From NCBI GenBank assembly GCA_003599455.1, contig QZKF01000053.1, forward strand, positions 1 to 50,782: a stretch of DNA of 50,782 nt. The letters run 5' to 3'. The notes below the pieces were generated by a model. The model made no database searches. It was not told the DNA's origin and saw only the letters and a list, made by a program, of their open reading frames with translations. The DNA comes from Comamonadaceae bacterium (GTDB lineage: Bacteria; Pseudomonadota; Gammaproteobacteria; Burkholderiales; Burkholderiaceae_C). A program made the position numbers and the translations under genes. Of this stretch, positions 1 through 9,739 are shown one piece after another; position 1 is the stretch's first letter; each line of letters opens with the position of its first letter.

Positions 1-2856
1 CACCGGGGCGGGAGCCGGGCGCTCGGCCCGGGGCATCGGCGCCACGGGTGCGGCTGCAAGCACCGGCGCGACCGGGGTCGCGGGCGCTTCAACGACGGGT
101 GCGACGGGCGCCGCGGCCATCGCGGGCGGCTCATCGTCCATGGCGACGGCGGCCACTGCAGCGGTCGTGCCCAGGTTCACCGGGGTGTCCGCGGGCATGC
201 TGAAGTAGCTGCGCACCGGGGCTTCGTAGGCCGACGCATCGGCCGGCTCGGCTGGCACGGCTTCGGTGGTCATCGCAGGCATCGCGTCGGCGTCGGGCGA
301 CGCCAGGGCGGCGGCCTCTTCACCTTCGGCCACGCCTTCGCGCGGGCCGCGTTCACGGCGGTCGCGGCCATAGCGGTCGCGGCTGCGGCGTTCGCGGTTG
401 CCGCGTGGCGCGCCGTTCTCGGCGTCACCGTCGCGCGGGGCTTCGGCGTCGGTCACGCCTTCAGCGGGAGTGGCTTGCGCCGCGTCGGTCGATTCAGGGC
501 GCGGCGCGTCCTGGCCTTCGGCGCCCGGCTGGCGGCGGCGGTTGTCACCGCGCGGGCGGCGATCGCGGTCGCCGCGCTCGCGGCGCTGGCCTTCGGCGGC
601 TTCGGGCGCGTCAGCACCCGAGGCTGCGTCCATGGCGGCCACCGGCAGGCCGTTGACGGCGGTGTCGGCGGGCGGCGCGTCGCGGCGTGCACCGTCGCGG
701 CGGTTGTTGCCCTGGCGGCCTTCGCCACGGCCTTCACCGCGTGGTTCATTGCGGCCTTCGCCGCGGTTGTCGCTGCGGCCCTCGGCACGGCCTTCGCCGC
801 GACCTTCACCCCGGCGGCCATCGCCGCGGGACTCGTTGCGGCCACCTTCGCCGCGGCCTTCCACGCGGCCACCGTCGGCGCGGGCTTCGACCGGGCGGCC
901 TTCGCCACCGCGGCCACCGTTGCGACCGCCTTCGCGGCCCTCGCGCGAACCACGACCTTCAGCGCCACCGCGGCCACCGCGGCTGCGCCCGTCACGGCCA
1001 CCTTCGCGGCGGCCTTCGGGGCGGTCTTCTCGGGCGCCGGTCTTCGCAGCGGGTGCGACTACAGCGGGGGTGGTCGGCTTGACCGGTGCAGGCTCGGCGG
1101 CGAACAGGCCCTTGAGCCAGCCGAAGAAGCCCTTCTCGGCCGGCGCGGCCGGCTTGACCGGGGCGGCCACGGGCTTGGCGACCACCGGCGCCGCAGCGAC
1201 CGGTGCGGCAGCCGGTGCCGGCACCTCGGCGCGCGGCGCGGCCACGGGCGCGGGACCGTCGGGCAGCACGCCCTTGATCACCGGCTCCTGCTTGTTGGTG
1301 CGTTCCTGGCTGCGGCGCGTGAAGCTGGCCACGTCGTCCGCCTCGTCGGCCAGCTTGTAGCTCGCGTCGAGGTTGTCCAGGCGCGGGTCGTCGTGCTTGA
1401 GACGCTCGAGCTTGTAGTTGGGTGTGTCCAGCGACTTGTTGGGCACCAGCAGCACGCTGATGCGCTGCTTGAGTTCGATCTTGGTGATCTCGGTGCGCTT
1501 CTCGTTGAGCAGGAAGCTGGCGACTTCAACCGGCACCTGCACCAGCACGGCGGCCGTGCTGTCCTTGAGCGACTCTTCCTGGATGATGCGCAGGATCTGC
1601 AGCGCCGACGATTCGGTGTCGCGGATGTGGCCCGAGCCACCGCAGCGCGGGCAGGGGATGGACGCGCCTTCGTTGAGCGCGGGCTTCAGGCGCTGGCGGC
1701 TCATTTCGAGCAGGCCGAACTTGCTGATGGCACCGAACTGCACGCGGGCACGGTCCTGGCGCAGCGCGTCGCGCAGGCGGTTTTCCACCTCGCGGCGGTT
1801 CTTCGACTCTTCCATGTCGATGAAGTCGATCACGATCAGGCCGCCAAGGTCGCGCAGGCGGGCCTGGCGCGCGACTTCGTCGGCGGCTTCCAGGTTGGTG
1901 CGGGTCGCGGTCTCTTCGATGTCGCCGCCCTTGATGGCGCGCGCCGAGTTCACGTCCACCGCCACCAGCGCTTCGGTCTGGTCGATCACGATGGCGCCAC
2001 CCGAAGGCAGGTTCACCGTGCGGCTGTAGGCGGTTTCGATCTGGTGCTCGATCTGGAAGCGCGAGAACAGCGGCGCGTCGTCGCGGTAGCGCTTCACGCG
2101 GTGCCCGTGCTCGGGCATCACGTGGCTCATGAACTGGTGCGCCTGCTCGAAGATGTCGTCGGTGTCGATCAGGATCTCGCCGATGTCGCTGTTGAAGTAG
2201 TCGCGGATCGCGCGGATCACCAGACTCGATTCCTGGTAGATCAGGTAGGCGCCCTTGCCGCCCTGCGCCGCGCCGTCGATGGCGTTCCACAGCTTGAGCA
2301 GGTAGTTCAGGTCCCACTGCAGCTCGGGCGCGTCGCGGCCGATGCCGGCGGTGCGCGCGATGATGCTCATGCCGTTGGGGTATTCGAGCTGGTCGAGTGC
2401 CTGCTTGAGTTCCTGGCGGTCTTCGCCCTCGATGCGCCGGCTCACGCCGCCGCCGCGCGGGTTGTTCGGCATCAGCACCACGTAGCGGCCGGCCAGGCTC
2501 ACGAAGGTGGTGAGGGCCGCGCCCTTGTTGCCGCGTTCTTCCTTCTCGACCTGGACCAGCAGTTCCTGGCCTTCGCGGATCACGTCGTTGATGCGGGCCT
2601 GGTTGACCGGCACGCCGGCGGCGAAATACTGGCGCGAGATTTCCTTGAACGGCAGGAAGCCGTGGCGTTCCTCGCCGTAGTCGACGAAGCAGGCTTCCAG
2701 CGAGGGCTCGACGCGGGTGACGACGGCCTTGTAGATGTTGCCCTTGCGCTGTTCGCGCCCTTCGATTTCGATTTCGTAGTCGAGCAGTTTCTGCCCGTCC
2801 ACAATCGCCAGCCGGCGCTCTTCGGCCTGCGTGGCGTTGATCAGCATGCGTTTCAT
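1..2856 (-). CDS. rne: Ribonuclease E (3' end beyond window)
   Basis: Endoribonuclease E, which starts decay of most mRNAs and matures rRNA and tRNA, and scaffolds the degradosome at the inner membrane. The start [15 protein letters not shown] at 2856 is the canonical N-terminus. The catalytic half is complete: S1 domain near residues 35-125, DNase I-like segment with [10 protein letters not shown] and VIDFIDMEE carrying the two metal-binding aspartates, and the zinc-link CPRCGG with Cys402 and Cys405 (E. coli Cys404/407). About 952 codons lie in the window and the frame is open at base 1, so the C-terminus is missing. Beyond about residue 510 the protein is a disordered scaffold with a long Arg/Gly/Glu-rich stretch. 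It is divergent from rluC, an arrangement also seen in E. coli. A very long leader precedes it. Confidence 0.97.
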   Translation of the reverse strand, partial: MKRMLINATQAEERRLAIVDGQKLLDYEIEIEGREQRKGNIYKAVVTRVEPSLEACFVDYGEERHGFLPFKEISRQYFAAGVPVNQARINDVIREGQELLVQVEKEERGNKGAALTTFVSLAGRYVVLMPNNPRGGGVSRRIEGEDRQELKQALDQLEYPNGMSIIARTAGIGRDAPELQWDLNYLLKLWNAIDGAAQGGKGAYLIYQESSLVIRAIRDYFNSDIGEILIDTDDIFEQAHQFMSHVMPEHGHRVKRYRDDAPLFSRFQIEHQIETAYSRTVNLPSGGAIVIDQTEALVAVDVNSARAIKGGDIEETATRTNLEAADEVARQARLRDLGGLIVIDFIDMEESKNRREVENRLRDALRQDRARVQFGAISKFGLLEMSRQRLKPALNEGASIPCPRCGGSGHIRDTESSALQILRIIQEESLKDSTAAVLVQVPVEVASFLLNEKRTEITKIELKQRISVLLVPNKSLDTPNYKLERLKHDDPRLDNLDASYKLADEADDVASFTRRSQERTNKQEPVIKGVLPDGPAPVAAPRAEVPAPAAAPVAAAPVVAKPVAAPVKPAAPAEKGFFGWLKGLFAAEPAPVKPTTPAVVAPAAKTGAREDRPEGRREGGRDGRSRGGRGGAEGRGSREGREGGRNGGRGGEGRPVEARADGGRVEGRGEGGRNESRGDGRRGEGRGEGRAEGRSDNRGEGRNEPRGEGRGEGRQGNNRRDGARRDAPPADTAVNGLPVAAMDAASGADAPEAAEGQRRERGDRDRRPRGDNRRRQPGAEGQDAPRPESTDAAQATPAEGVTDAEAPRDGDAENGAPRGNRERRSRDRYGRDRRERGPREGVAEGEEAAALASPDADAMPAMTTEAVPAEPADASAYEAPVRSYFSMPADTPVNLGTTAAVAAVAMDDEPPAMAAAPVAPVVEAPATPVAPVLAAAPVAPMPRAERPAPAPV
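690..1040 (-). repeat. GEGR/RGG-type repeat coding region inside rne
   Basis: This stretch encodes roughly residues 605-722 of RNase E as degenerate repeats of Gly-Glu-Gly-Arg, Arg-Gly-Gly and similar units. At the DNA level it appears as reiterated ccttcgccgcggcc-like blocks. Arg/Gly-rich tracts in the C-terminal half of RNase E are RNA-binding or scaffold regions in other species. Such repeats often vary in copy number between strains. Confidence 0.75.
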
Positions 2857-3393
2857 GATGCGTTCCTTCGTTCAAACACAAGGACGCCCGGGCCATCGGC
2901 CCAGGCGCCAACCTGCCGTGAACCAGCGGAAGCGCGAACGAGGGGAGGAATTGCCGGAGAGCCGATGACCCGCGATTCGGGGGAGGCGTTCAACACAGGC
3001 GGGCACCAGGGTGCCGCGTCGAACCGCCAGGTCAGGGCGTAGGCGCGTGGAGGTGGGTGAACAGGGAAGGCTCGATGGCTGTCAACGACATGGATCTGGC
3101 CGGTGTCTCTCTGGCTTCACTTCGTCCTCACCCAGCCACGTTGTGCGGGCTGGGCGATTGGGGTATTCCGTATTCGGGTTCGCGATGTCTTCTGCGGATT
3201 CGCCCGCGGCTTCAGCCTGTCAGGCGCCGTGTCTGGATTCGCTGTGGAATGTGACAGACATCGGCGCCGGACCCGGGTGCCGCGGGTGGCAACCAACCCC
3301 CGTCGGCCGCCTTGCCTTGCAAGCTGCGGTCCCTGCTTTCAGTGACTGCCTTAAACTCAAGGCAAATCAATCACTTACGGCACACGACGGGTG
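2857..3393 (-). other. Probable long 5' leader of rne
   Basis: About 540 bases between the likely rne promoter (-10 at 3400-3405) and the rne start contain no convincing gene. The short open frames here have no recognisable product. In E. coli rne has a leader of about 360 nt that RNase E itself binds and cleaves for autoregulation. The divergent rne/rluC order and the long untranslated gap suggest the same here. This is an inference from layout; the secondary structure was not computed. Confidence 0.5.
3347..3364. repeat. Small inverted repeat in rne-rluC intergenic region
   Basis: TGCCTT and AAGGCA are separated by AAACTC, giving a perfect 6-bp stem with a 6-nt loop in the AT-richer part of the intergenic region, just inside the predicted rne transcript. 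It could be a hairpin at the 5' end of the rne leader or an operator. Confidence 0.35.
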
Positions 3394-3399
3394 TAGCGC

Positions 3400-3405
3400 A
3401 TTATA
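3400..3405 (-). promoter_or_regulatory. Candidate -10 box of rne promoter
   Basis: On the minus strand this hexamer is TATAAT, a perfect sigma70 -10, in an otherwise GC-rich region. No good -35 hexamer lies 16-18 bases upstream. On the plus strand the overlapping CATTAT (3399-3404) with TTACGG (3375-3380, spacer 18) is a weaker candidate for rluC. Confidence 0.5.
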
Positions 3406-3444
3406 GGCAGCTCGCCGCCCCCTGTGGTGGCCTTATTCGCATCC

Positions 3445-4434
3445 ATGCCCAGCAACCCGCCCGCCGCGGAAGTCCGACACATCACGGTTGACGAAGAGTC
3501 GGCGGGGCAGCGGCTGGACAACTTCCTCATCCGCATGCTCAAGGGCGTGCCCAAGACCCACATCTACCGCATCATTCGCTCGGGCGAGGTGCGCCGCAAC
3601 AAGGGCCGCGTCAGCGCCGACGACCGCGTGGCCAGCGGCGATGTGTTGCGCATTCCACCGATCCGGCTTTCGGAACGCGCGGAAGAAAAAGCCGCCAATC
3701 CGGCGCCGCCGCGCGAATTCGCCATCGTGTATGAAGACGAGGCATTTCTCGCGATTGACAAACCGGCGGGCGTGGCGGTGCACGGTGGCAGCGGGGTGAG
3801 TTTCGGCGTGATCGAACAAATGCGGCAGGCCCGCCCCGATGCGCGTTTGCTTGAATTGGTGCACCGGCTGGACCGCGAAACCAGCGGCCTGTTGCTGATT
3901 GCCAAAAAGAAAAGCGCGCTCAAGGCATTGCAGGACCAATTCCGCGAACGGGAAACCGGCAAGACCTATCTGGCGCTGGTCAAGGGCGCCTGGCCAGCCC
4001 GTCTGAAGGTGCTGGACCAGCCGCTGCACAAATACCTGCTGCCCGACGGCGAACGCCGCGTGAAGGTGACGGGCAAGGACGACCCGGACGGCATGCGCTC
4101 GGTCACGCTGGTGAAGGTGTCGCAGCGCCTGCCACCGATACCCGCGCTGGCCGCGGGTTCGCCGGACGGCTTCAGCCTGCTGGAGGTCACCATCAAGACC
4201 GGGCGCACGCACCAGATCCGCGTGCACCTGGCCAGCGCCGGCCACCCGATCGCCGGCGACGACAAATACGGCGATTTCGAACTCAACCGCCAATTGGGCC
4301 GGGTCGGATTGAAACGCATGTTCCTGCATGCCTGGCGTTTGCGATTGACACATCCTGTCACCAATTCGCCGATGGAACTGCAGGCCGAATTGCCCCCCGA
4401 ACTGAAAGCCTGGAGCACCATCGGATTAGAATGA
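3445..4434 (+). CDS. rluC: 23S rRNA pseudouridine synthase RluC
   Basis: Pseudouridine synthase of the RluA family, modifying uridines of 23S rRNA (955/2504/2580 in E. coli). The product is 329 aa, as usual for RluC. An N-terminal S4 RNA-binding domain (about residues 20-75, with GQRLDNFL and KGVPKTHIYRIIRSGEVR) is followed by the synthase domain with ELVHRLDRETSG, where Asp143 is the catalytic aspartate, and the late KTGRTHQIRVH motif. An upstream in-frame GTG at 3424 exists, but the ATG at 3445 places the start just before the S4 domain. It is divergent from rne, as in E. coli, and is followed 65 bases later by the H-NS-like gene. Confidence 0.93.
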   Translation: MPSNPPAAEVRHITVDEESAGQRLDNFLIRMLKGVPKTHIYRIIRSGEVRRNKGRVSADDRVASGDVLRIPPIRLSERAEEKAANPAPPREFAIVYEDEAFLAIDKPAGVAVHGGSGVSFGVIEQMRQARPDARLLELVHRLDRETSGLLLIAKKKSALKALQDQFRERETGKTYLALVKGAWPARLKVLDQPLHKYLLPDGERRVKVTGKDDPDGMRSVTLVKVSQRLPPIPALAAGSPDGFSLLEVTIKTGRTHQIRVHLASAGHPIAGDDKYGDFELNRQLGRVGLKRMFLHAWRLRLTHPVTNSPMELQAELPPELKAWSTIGLE

Positions 4435-4499
4435 AGGCCTGCATCGTTGGCAGGTATCCGATTCTCCGGATGGTTCACCCACTCATAAGGACGATTTCC

Positions 4500-4808
4500 A
4501 TGGCAAGCTATTCCGAACTCATGGCGCAAGCCCAAAACCTGATGGCGCAGGCCGAACAGGCCCGCAAGGACGAACTCGCTTCCGTCATTGCCGACATCAA
4601 GGCCAAAATGAAACAATTCGGCATTACCGTGGCCGATCTGGGCGGTTCGGGCGGCGCCGGCAAGAAGGCGGGCAAATCGAAATCCGGCGCCCCGGCCAAA
4701 TACCGCGGCCCCAACGGCGAACTCTGGGCCGGTGGCCCGGGCCGCAAGCCCGAGTGGGTGCGCGCCGTGCTGGCCTCGGGCAAAAGCCTGGACAGCTACC
4801 TGATCTGA
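4500..4808 (+). CDS. H-NS family nucleoid-associated protein
   Basis: A 102 aa H-NS-type DNA-binding protein. The N-terminal half (about residues 5-42) is a charged, alanine-rich helix expected to oligomerise. A Gly/Lys-rich linker (48-66) leads to the C-terminal DNA-binding motif around residues 68-95, KYRGPNGELWAGGPGRKPEWV, related to the YRxPxTGxTWSGRGRKPxW signature of betaproteobacterial H-NS/HvrA proteins. The Gly-Pro-Gly-Arg-Lys-Pro core resembles an AT-hook. The start at 4500 has AAGGA about 10 bases upstream; an earlier in-frame ATG at 4431 overlaps the rluC stop and lacks homology. Role: silencing of AT-rich DNA and nucleoid shaping (family knowledge). A strong terminator follows. 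Confidence 0.88.
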   Translation: MASYSELMAQAQNLMAQAEQARKDELASVIADIKAKMKQFGITVADLGGSGGAGKKAGKSKSGAPAKYRGPNGELWAGGPGRKPEWVRAVLASGKSLDSYLI

Positions 4809-4830
4809 GCGCCCGCGCCACCGCTTCACA

Positions 4831-4860
4831 CAAGGCCCGCCTCTGGCGGGCCTTGTCTTT
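4831..4860 (+). terminator. Rho-independent terminator after H-NS gene
   Basis: A perfect 10-bp stem, CAAGGCCCGC paired with GCGGGCCTTG, has a 5-nt loop CTCTG and is followed by TCTTT. It begins 22 bases after the H-NS stop and ends 15 bases before the phosphatase start. Confidence 0.88.
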
Positions 4861-4875
4861 GGTACGCTCCCTGCC

Positions 4876-5352
4876 ATGTTCCGCATCCTTCTCGTCTGCA
4901 TGGGCAACATCTGCCGCTCGCCCCTGGCGGCCAGCGTGATGCACGCCCACATCGCCCGCCTCCAGCTCTCGCATGCGGTGGAAGTCGATTCAGCCGGCAC
5001 CTATGCCGGCCACCAGGGCGAGAAGGCCGATGGCCGCGCCATCAAGCTGGCGCTGGCGCGCGGCTATCCCCAGATCGAGCGCGAGCGCGCCCGCCGTGTG
5101 CAGGACGAGGACTTCGAACGCTTCGACCTGATTCTCGCGATGGACGCGGACAACCTCGAGAACCTGCGCTTCAAGTGCCCGCCCGAGCAACAGCACAAGC
5201 TGCACCTGTTCCTGGAGTACGCGGAGATCGAGGACCGGCGCGAAGTGCCCGACCCTTATTACGGCAATGCCCAGGGCTTCGAGGTGGTGCTGGGCCTGTG
5301 CGAGCAGGGCAGCGAGGGCGTGCTCAAGCGCGTGGCCGCGGCGCTGGTCTGA
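4876..5352 (+). CDS. Low-molecular-weight protein-tyrosine phosphatase
   Basis: A 158 aa cysteine phosphatase that dephosphorylates phosphotyrosine proteins. The P-loop VCMGNICRSP contains the CX5R motif (Cys8, Arg14), and DPYYG at 126-130 carries the general-acid Asp126. Length and both motifs fit the family exactly. In bacteria these enzymes (Wzb/Ptp) often reset tyrosine kinases that control exopolysaccharide synthesis or UDP-sugar dehydrogenases. The neighbouring sugar-nucleotide epimerase gene, convergent and 16 bases away, is consistent with such a role, but no kinase gene is present here. Confidence 0.93.
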   Translation: MFRILLVCMGNICRSPLAASVMHAHIARLQLSHAVEVDSAGTYAGHQGEKADGRAIKLALARGYPQIERERARRVQDEDFERFDLILAMDADNLENLRFKCPPEQQHKLHLFLEYAEIEDRREVPDPYYGNAQGFEVVLGLCEQGSEGVLKRVAAALV

Positions 5353-5368
5353 CGCCGCGAAAGCTGCC

Positions 5369-6346
5369 TCAGACCTGGTGGTATCCGCGGTACCAGCGCA
5401 CGAAGCGATCGATGCCGTCCTTGAGCGGCGTGGAGGGCGCGAAGCCCACCCAGCGGTGCAACGCCTCGGTGCTGGCGTAGGTCGCGGGCACGTCGCCGTC
5501 CTGCATCGGCAGGAACTCCTTGACCGCCTCGCGGCCCAGCGCCTGCTCGATGCAGCCGATGAAATCCATCAGCGGCACCGGGTCGTGGTTGCCGATGTTG
5601 AAGATGCGGTAGGGCGGGCCGCCCGCGTGCTCGGGCGTGGCGGGCTTGTCGAGCACGCGCAGCACGCCCTCGACGATGTCGTCGATGTAGGTGAAGTCGC
5701 GCTTCATCTGCCCGTGGTTGAACACCTGGATGGGCTTGCCTTCCAGCACCGCCTTGGTGAAGCTGAAGTACGCCATGTCGGGCCGGCCCCAGGGGCCGTA
5801 CACGGTGAAGAAGCGCAGGCCGGTGGTGGGCAGGCCGTAGAGATGGCTGTAGGTGTGGGCCATCAGCTCGTTGGCCTTCTTGGTGGCCGCGTACAGGCTC
5901 ACCGGGTGGTCGACGGCGTCGGTCTCCTCGAACGGCATCTTGGTGTTGCCGCCGTACACGCTGGAGCTCGAGGCGTAGACCAGGTGGCCGAGCTTCTGCG
6001 CGCGGCAGCCTTCGAGGATGTGGCCGAAGCCCGTTAGGTTGCTGTCGAGGTAGGCGTTGGGGTGCGTGATCGAGTAGCGCACGCCGGCCTGTGCCGCGAG
6101 GTGCACCACCGCGTCGAAGCGGTGGCCGGCGAACAGAGTCGCCATCGCCTGGCGGTCGGCCACATCGACCTGCTCGAAGGCGAAGCCCGGTTGCCGCAGA
6201 AGGGGTTCGAGCCGCGCGCGCTTGAGAGCGACCGCGTAGTAGTCGTTGAGGTTGTCGATGCCGAGCACCGTGTCACCCCGCGCCAGCAGGCGCTGGGCGG
6301 TGTGCATGCCGATGAACCCGGCCGCGCCAGTCAGGAGGATGTGCAT
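5369..6346 (-). CDS. NAD-dependent epimerase, probably UDP-glucuronate 4-epimerase
   Basis: A 325 aa extended short-chain dehydrogenase that interconverts nucleotide sugars. The NAD-binding GAAGFIG lies at residues 7-13, the SSSSVYGG segment at 126-133 and the catalytic YAATK at Tyr152/Lys156. The FFTVYGPWGRPDMAYFSFTKAVLEGKPI and KRDFTYIDDIVEG segments are typical of UDP-glucuronate/UDP-galacturonate 4-epimerases (LpsL/Gae type) rather than GalE or RmlB. The product would be UDP-galacturonate for lipopolysaccharide or capsule. A good SD (AGGAGG region at 6332-6339) precedes the start. Sugar specificity is inferred from similarity. Confidence 0.85.
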   Translation of the reverse strand: MHILLTGAAGFIGMHTAQRLLARGDTVLGIDNLNDYYAVALKRARLEPLLRQPGFAFEQVDVADRQAMATLFAGHRFDAVVHLAAQAGVRYSITHPNAYLDSNLTGFGHILEGCRAQKLGHLVYASSSSVYGGNTKMPFEETDAVDHPVSLYAATKKANELMAHTYSHLYGLPTTGLRFFTVYGPWGRPDMAYFSFTKAVLEGKPIQVFNHGQMKRDFTYIDDIVEGVLRVLDKPATPEHAGGPPYRIFNIGNHDPVPLMDFIGCIEQALGREAVKEFLPMQDGDVPATYASTEALHRWVGFAPSTPLKDGIDRFVRWYRGYHQV

Positions 6347-6372
6347 GGCGGTATGTTAGCCGCCAGCCTTCA

Positions 6373-8064
<1,692 letters not shown>

Positions 8065-8161
8065 GAGGCTTGTCTCCGTTGTGTGTTCGACCGACGAATC
8101 TACCAAGCCCCGGGCCTTGTGTTTAGAGGGTTTCACCTGCACGGTGCTGGCAGGCCACGCT

Positions 8162-8962
8162 TCAGGCCGTGAAGCGCACCGACAGCCCCGGCAAGGGCGC
8201 GCTGAACTGCGCAGCCCAGCGCTCGCCCGGCTGCACCGGCCAGGCATCGGTCCAGGTGCCGGTGGTGACCACGTCGCCGGCCTGCAGGTCGGGCGCGCCC
8301 GGGCAGGCGCGCAGCGTGGTGACGAAGTGCAGCAGCGCGCGCAGCGGGCTGTCGAGCACGTTGGCGCCCCGGCCCTGCTCGACCGGTTGACCGTCCTGGA
8401 GCAGGGTCACGCCGGCACCGGCCAGCAAGGCGTCGAGCGTGTGCGCGTCGCGGGCGAGTTCGCGCAGCGGTACGCGCGGCCCCACCAGCAGCCGCGCGTG
8501 CAGCGCGCCATCGGCCACCGTGTCGGCGGCGAGGAACTTCCAGTCGGGCAGGTGCGACTGCACCACCTCGAAGCCGGGCGCGACCCAGTCGACGGCTTCG
8601 AACAGTTCGTCCAGCGCGGCGTTGGGCGCGGGCGTGGCCCTCATGCCGAACACCGTCTCGGGCTCCAGCCGGGGCTGGCAGGTGTGGGCGAGCGAGACCG
8701 TGCCTTCACCATCGCTGAAGCTGAGCGTGGTGTCCCACACGCTGCCCCAGATCGGCGCGAACACGTTGTAGCGCGGCCAGATCGTGCGGTTGGTGAAGCC
8801 CACCTTGTAGCCACGCGGTTGCTCACCCCGCGCGATGCGCAGCTGGCGCACGGCGAGCGCGCACGTGTAGGCGGCGTCGAGATCGAAGCCGGCGTTGGCG
8901 GTGAGCGGCGCGGGCCAGAGGCGACCCTGATCGGTGTGGTCCAGGAGGGTCTGGGGTGTCAT
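8162..8962 (-). CDS. 2-keto-4-pentenoate hydratase-like protein (MhpD/FAH superfamily)
   Basis: A 266 aa member of the hydratase/decarboxylase branch of the fumarylacetoacetase superfamily, which acts on 2-hydroxy-dienoates in aromatic meta-cleavage pathways. Recognisable segments are RGYKVGFTNRTIWPRYNVFAPIWGSVWD, RLEPETVFGM (metal-binding Glu residues) and the C-terminal LQAGDVVTTGTWTDAWPVQPGE. No other meta-cleavage gene is nearby, so the true substrate is unknown. It precedes the acyl-CoA ligase gene on the same strand and is divergent from the carboxylesterase gene. Confidence 0.75.
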   Translation of the reverse strand: MTPQTLLDHTDQGRLWPAPLTANAGFDLDAAYTCALAVRQLRIARGEQPRGYKVGFTNRTIWPRYNVFAPIWGSVWDTTLSFSDGEGTVSLAHTCQPRLEPETVFGMRATPAPNAALDELFEAVDWVAPGFEVVQSHLPDWKFLAADTVADGALHARLLVGPRVPLRELARDAHTLDALLAGAGVTLLQDGQPVEQGRGANVLDSPLRALLHFVTTLRACPGAPDLQAGDVVTTGTWTDAWPVQPGERWAAQFSAPLPGLSVRFTA

Positions 8963-9029
8963 GGTGTTGCGGTGGTGGTGGTGCGGGAGCGCGCCATCTT
9001 AGAGCGCCTCTGGCGCTATGCTGCCCTCC

Positions 9030-9728
9030 ATGAACACGCCCTTTCTCGAAACCCTCGACATGGTGAGCGGCGGTGACCCCGCCGCCACGCCCGCCGCCTC
9101 CATCATCGTGCTGCACGGCCTGGGCGCCGACGGCAACGACTTCGTGCCGATCGCGCGCGAGCTCGACCTGCGCGCGATCGGTCCGGTGCGTTTCGTGTTC
9201 CCGAGCGCGCCGGTGCGCCCGGTCTCCCTCAACGGCGGCTTCGCCATGCGCGCTTGGTACGACATCCATCCGCCCAGCGCGAACCCGGCCGTGCCGCGCC
9301 CCGAGGACGAGGCCGGCCTGCGCGCCTCGCAAGACCTGGTGCAGGGGCTGCTGGACCGCGAGACCGTGCGTGGCGTGCCGCCGCAGCGCACGGTGCTCAT
9401 GGGCTTTTCCCAGGGCTGCGCCATGACGCTGATGGCTGGTCTGCGCGCGCCGCAGCGCCTGGCCGGGCTGGTCGGACTCTCGGGCTATCTGCCGCTGGCC
9501 GAAACCACTGCGGCCGAGCGCAACCCGGCGACGCTCGACGTGCCGATCTTCCTCGCGCACGGCGAATACGACCCGATGGTGGTGATCGAGCGCGGTACCG
9601 CGACGCGCGACGTGCTCGAGGCGCTGGGCTACAGCGTGGACTGGCACAGCTACCCGATGGAGCACTCGGTGTGCGCCGAGGAGGTGGAGGACCTCAACGC
9701 CTGGTTGCTGAAGGTGCTCGCTGCCTGA
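9030..9728 (+). CDS. Carboxylesterase / phospholipase (alpha/beta hydrolase)
   Basis: A 232 aa serine hydrolase of the bacterial carboxylesterase (EstB/acyl-protein-thioesterase) family. The catalytic triad is readable as Ser127 in GFSQG, Asp181 in HGEYDPMV and His212 in YPMEHSV. The oxyanion segment LHGLGADGNDF at 28-38 is characteristic. I chose the ATG at 9030 (MNTPFLETLD); an ATG four codons earlier, at 9018, is also possible and neither has a strong SD. It ends 12 bases before the convergent MocR gene. Confidence 0.9.
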   Translation: MNTPFLETLDMVSGGDPAATPAASIIVLHGLGADGNDFVPIARELDLRAIGPVRFVFPSAPVRPVSLNGGFAMRAWYDIHPPSANPAVPRPEDEAGLRASQDLVQGLLDRETVRGVPPQRTVLMGFSQGCAMTLMAGLRAPQRLAGLVGLSGYLPLAETTAAERNPATLDVPIFLAHGEYDPMVVIERGTATRDVLEALGYSVDWHSYPMEHSVCAEEVEDLNAWLLKVLAA

Positions 9729-9739
9729 ACCGGCGCCGC

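Noticed and set aside
690..1040. Reiterated GC-rich blocks resembling a direct-repeat array
   Set aside because: Considered as CRISPR or satellite DNA, but units are short, degenerate and in frame, encoding the Arg/Gly/Glu-rich part of RNase E; no spacers.
475..3042. 855-codon open frame on the plus strand opposite rne
   Set aside because: It mirrors the rne reading frame in GC-rich DNA; the translation is low-complexity Ala/Arg/Val/His-rich with no domains, while the minus strand gives an excellent RNase E.
3057..3406. Small open frames in the rne-rluC gap
   Set aside because: No SD, no protein-like composition and three overlapping frames of similar length; more likely untranslated leader.
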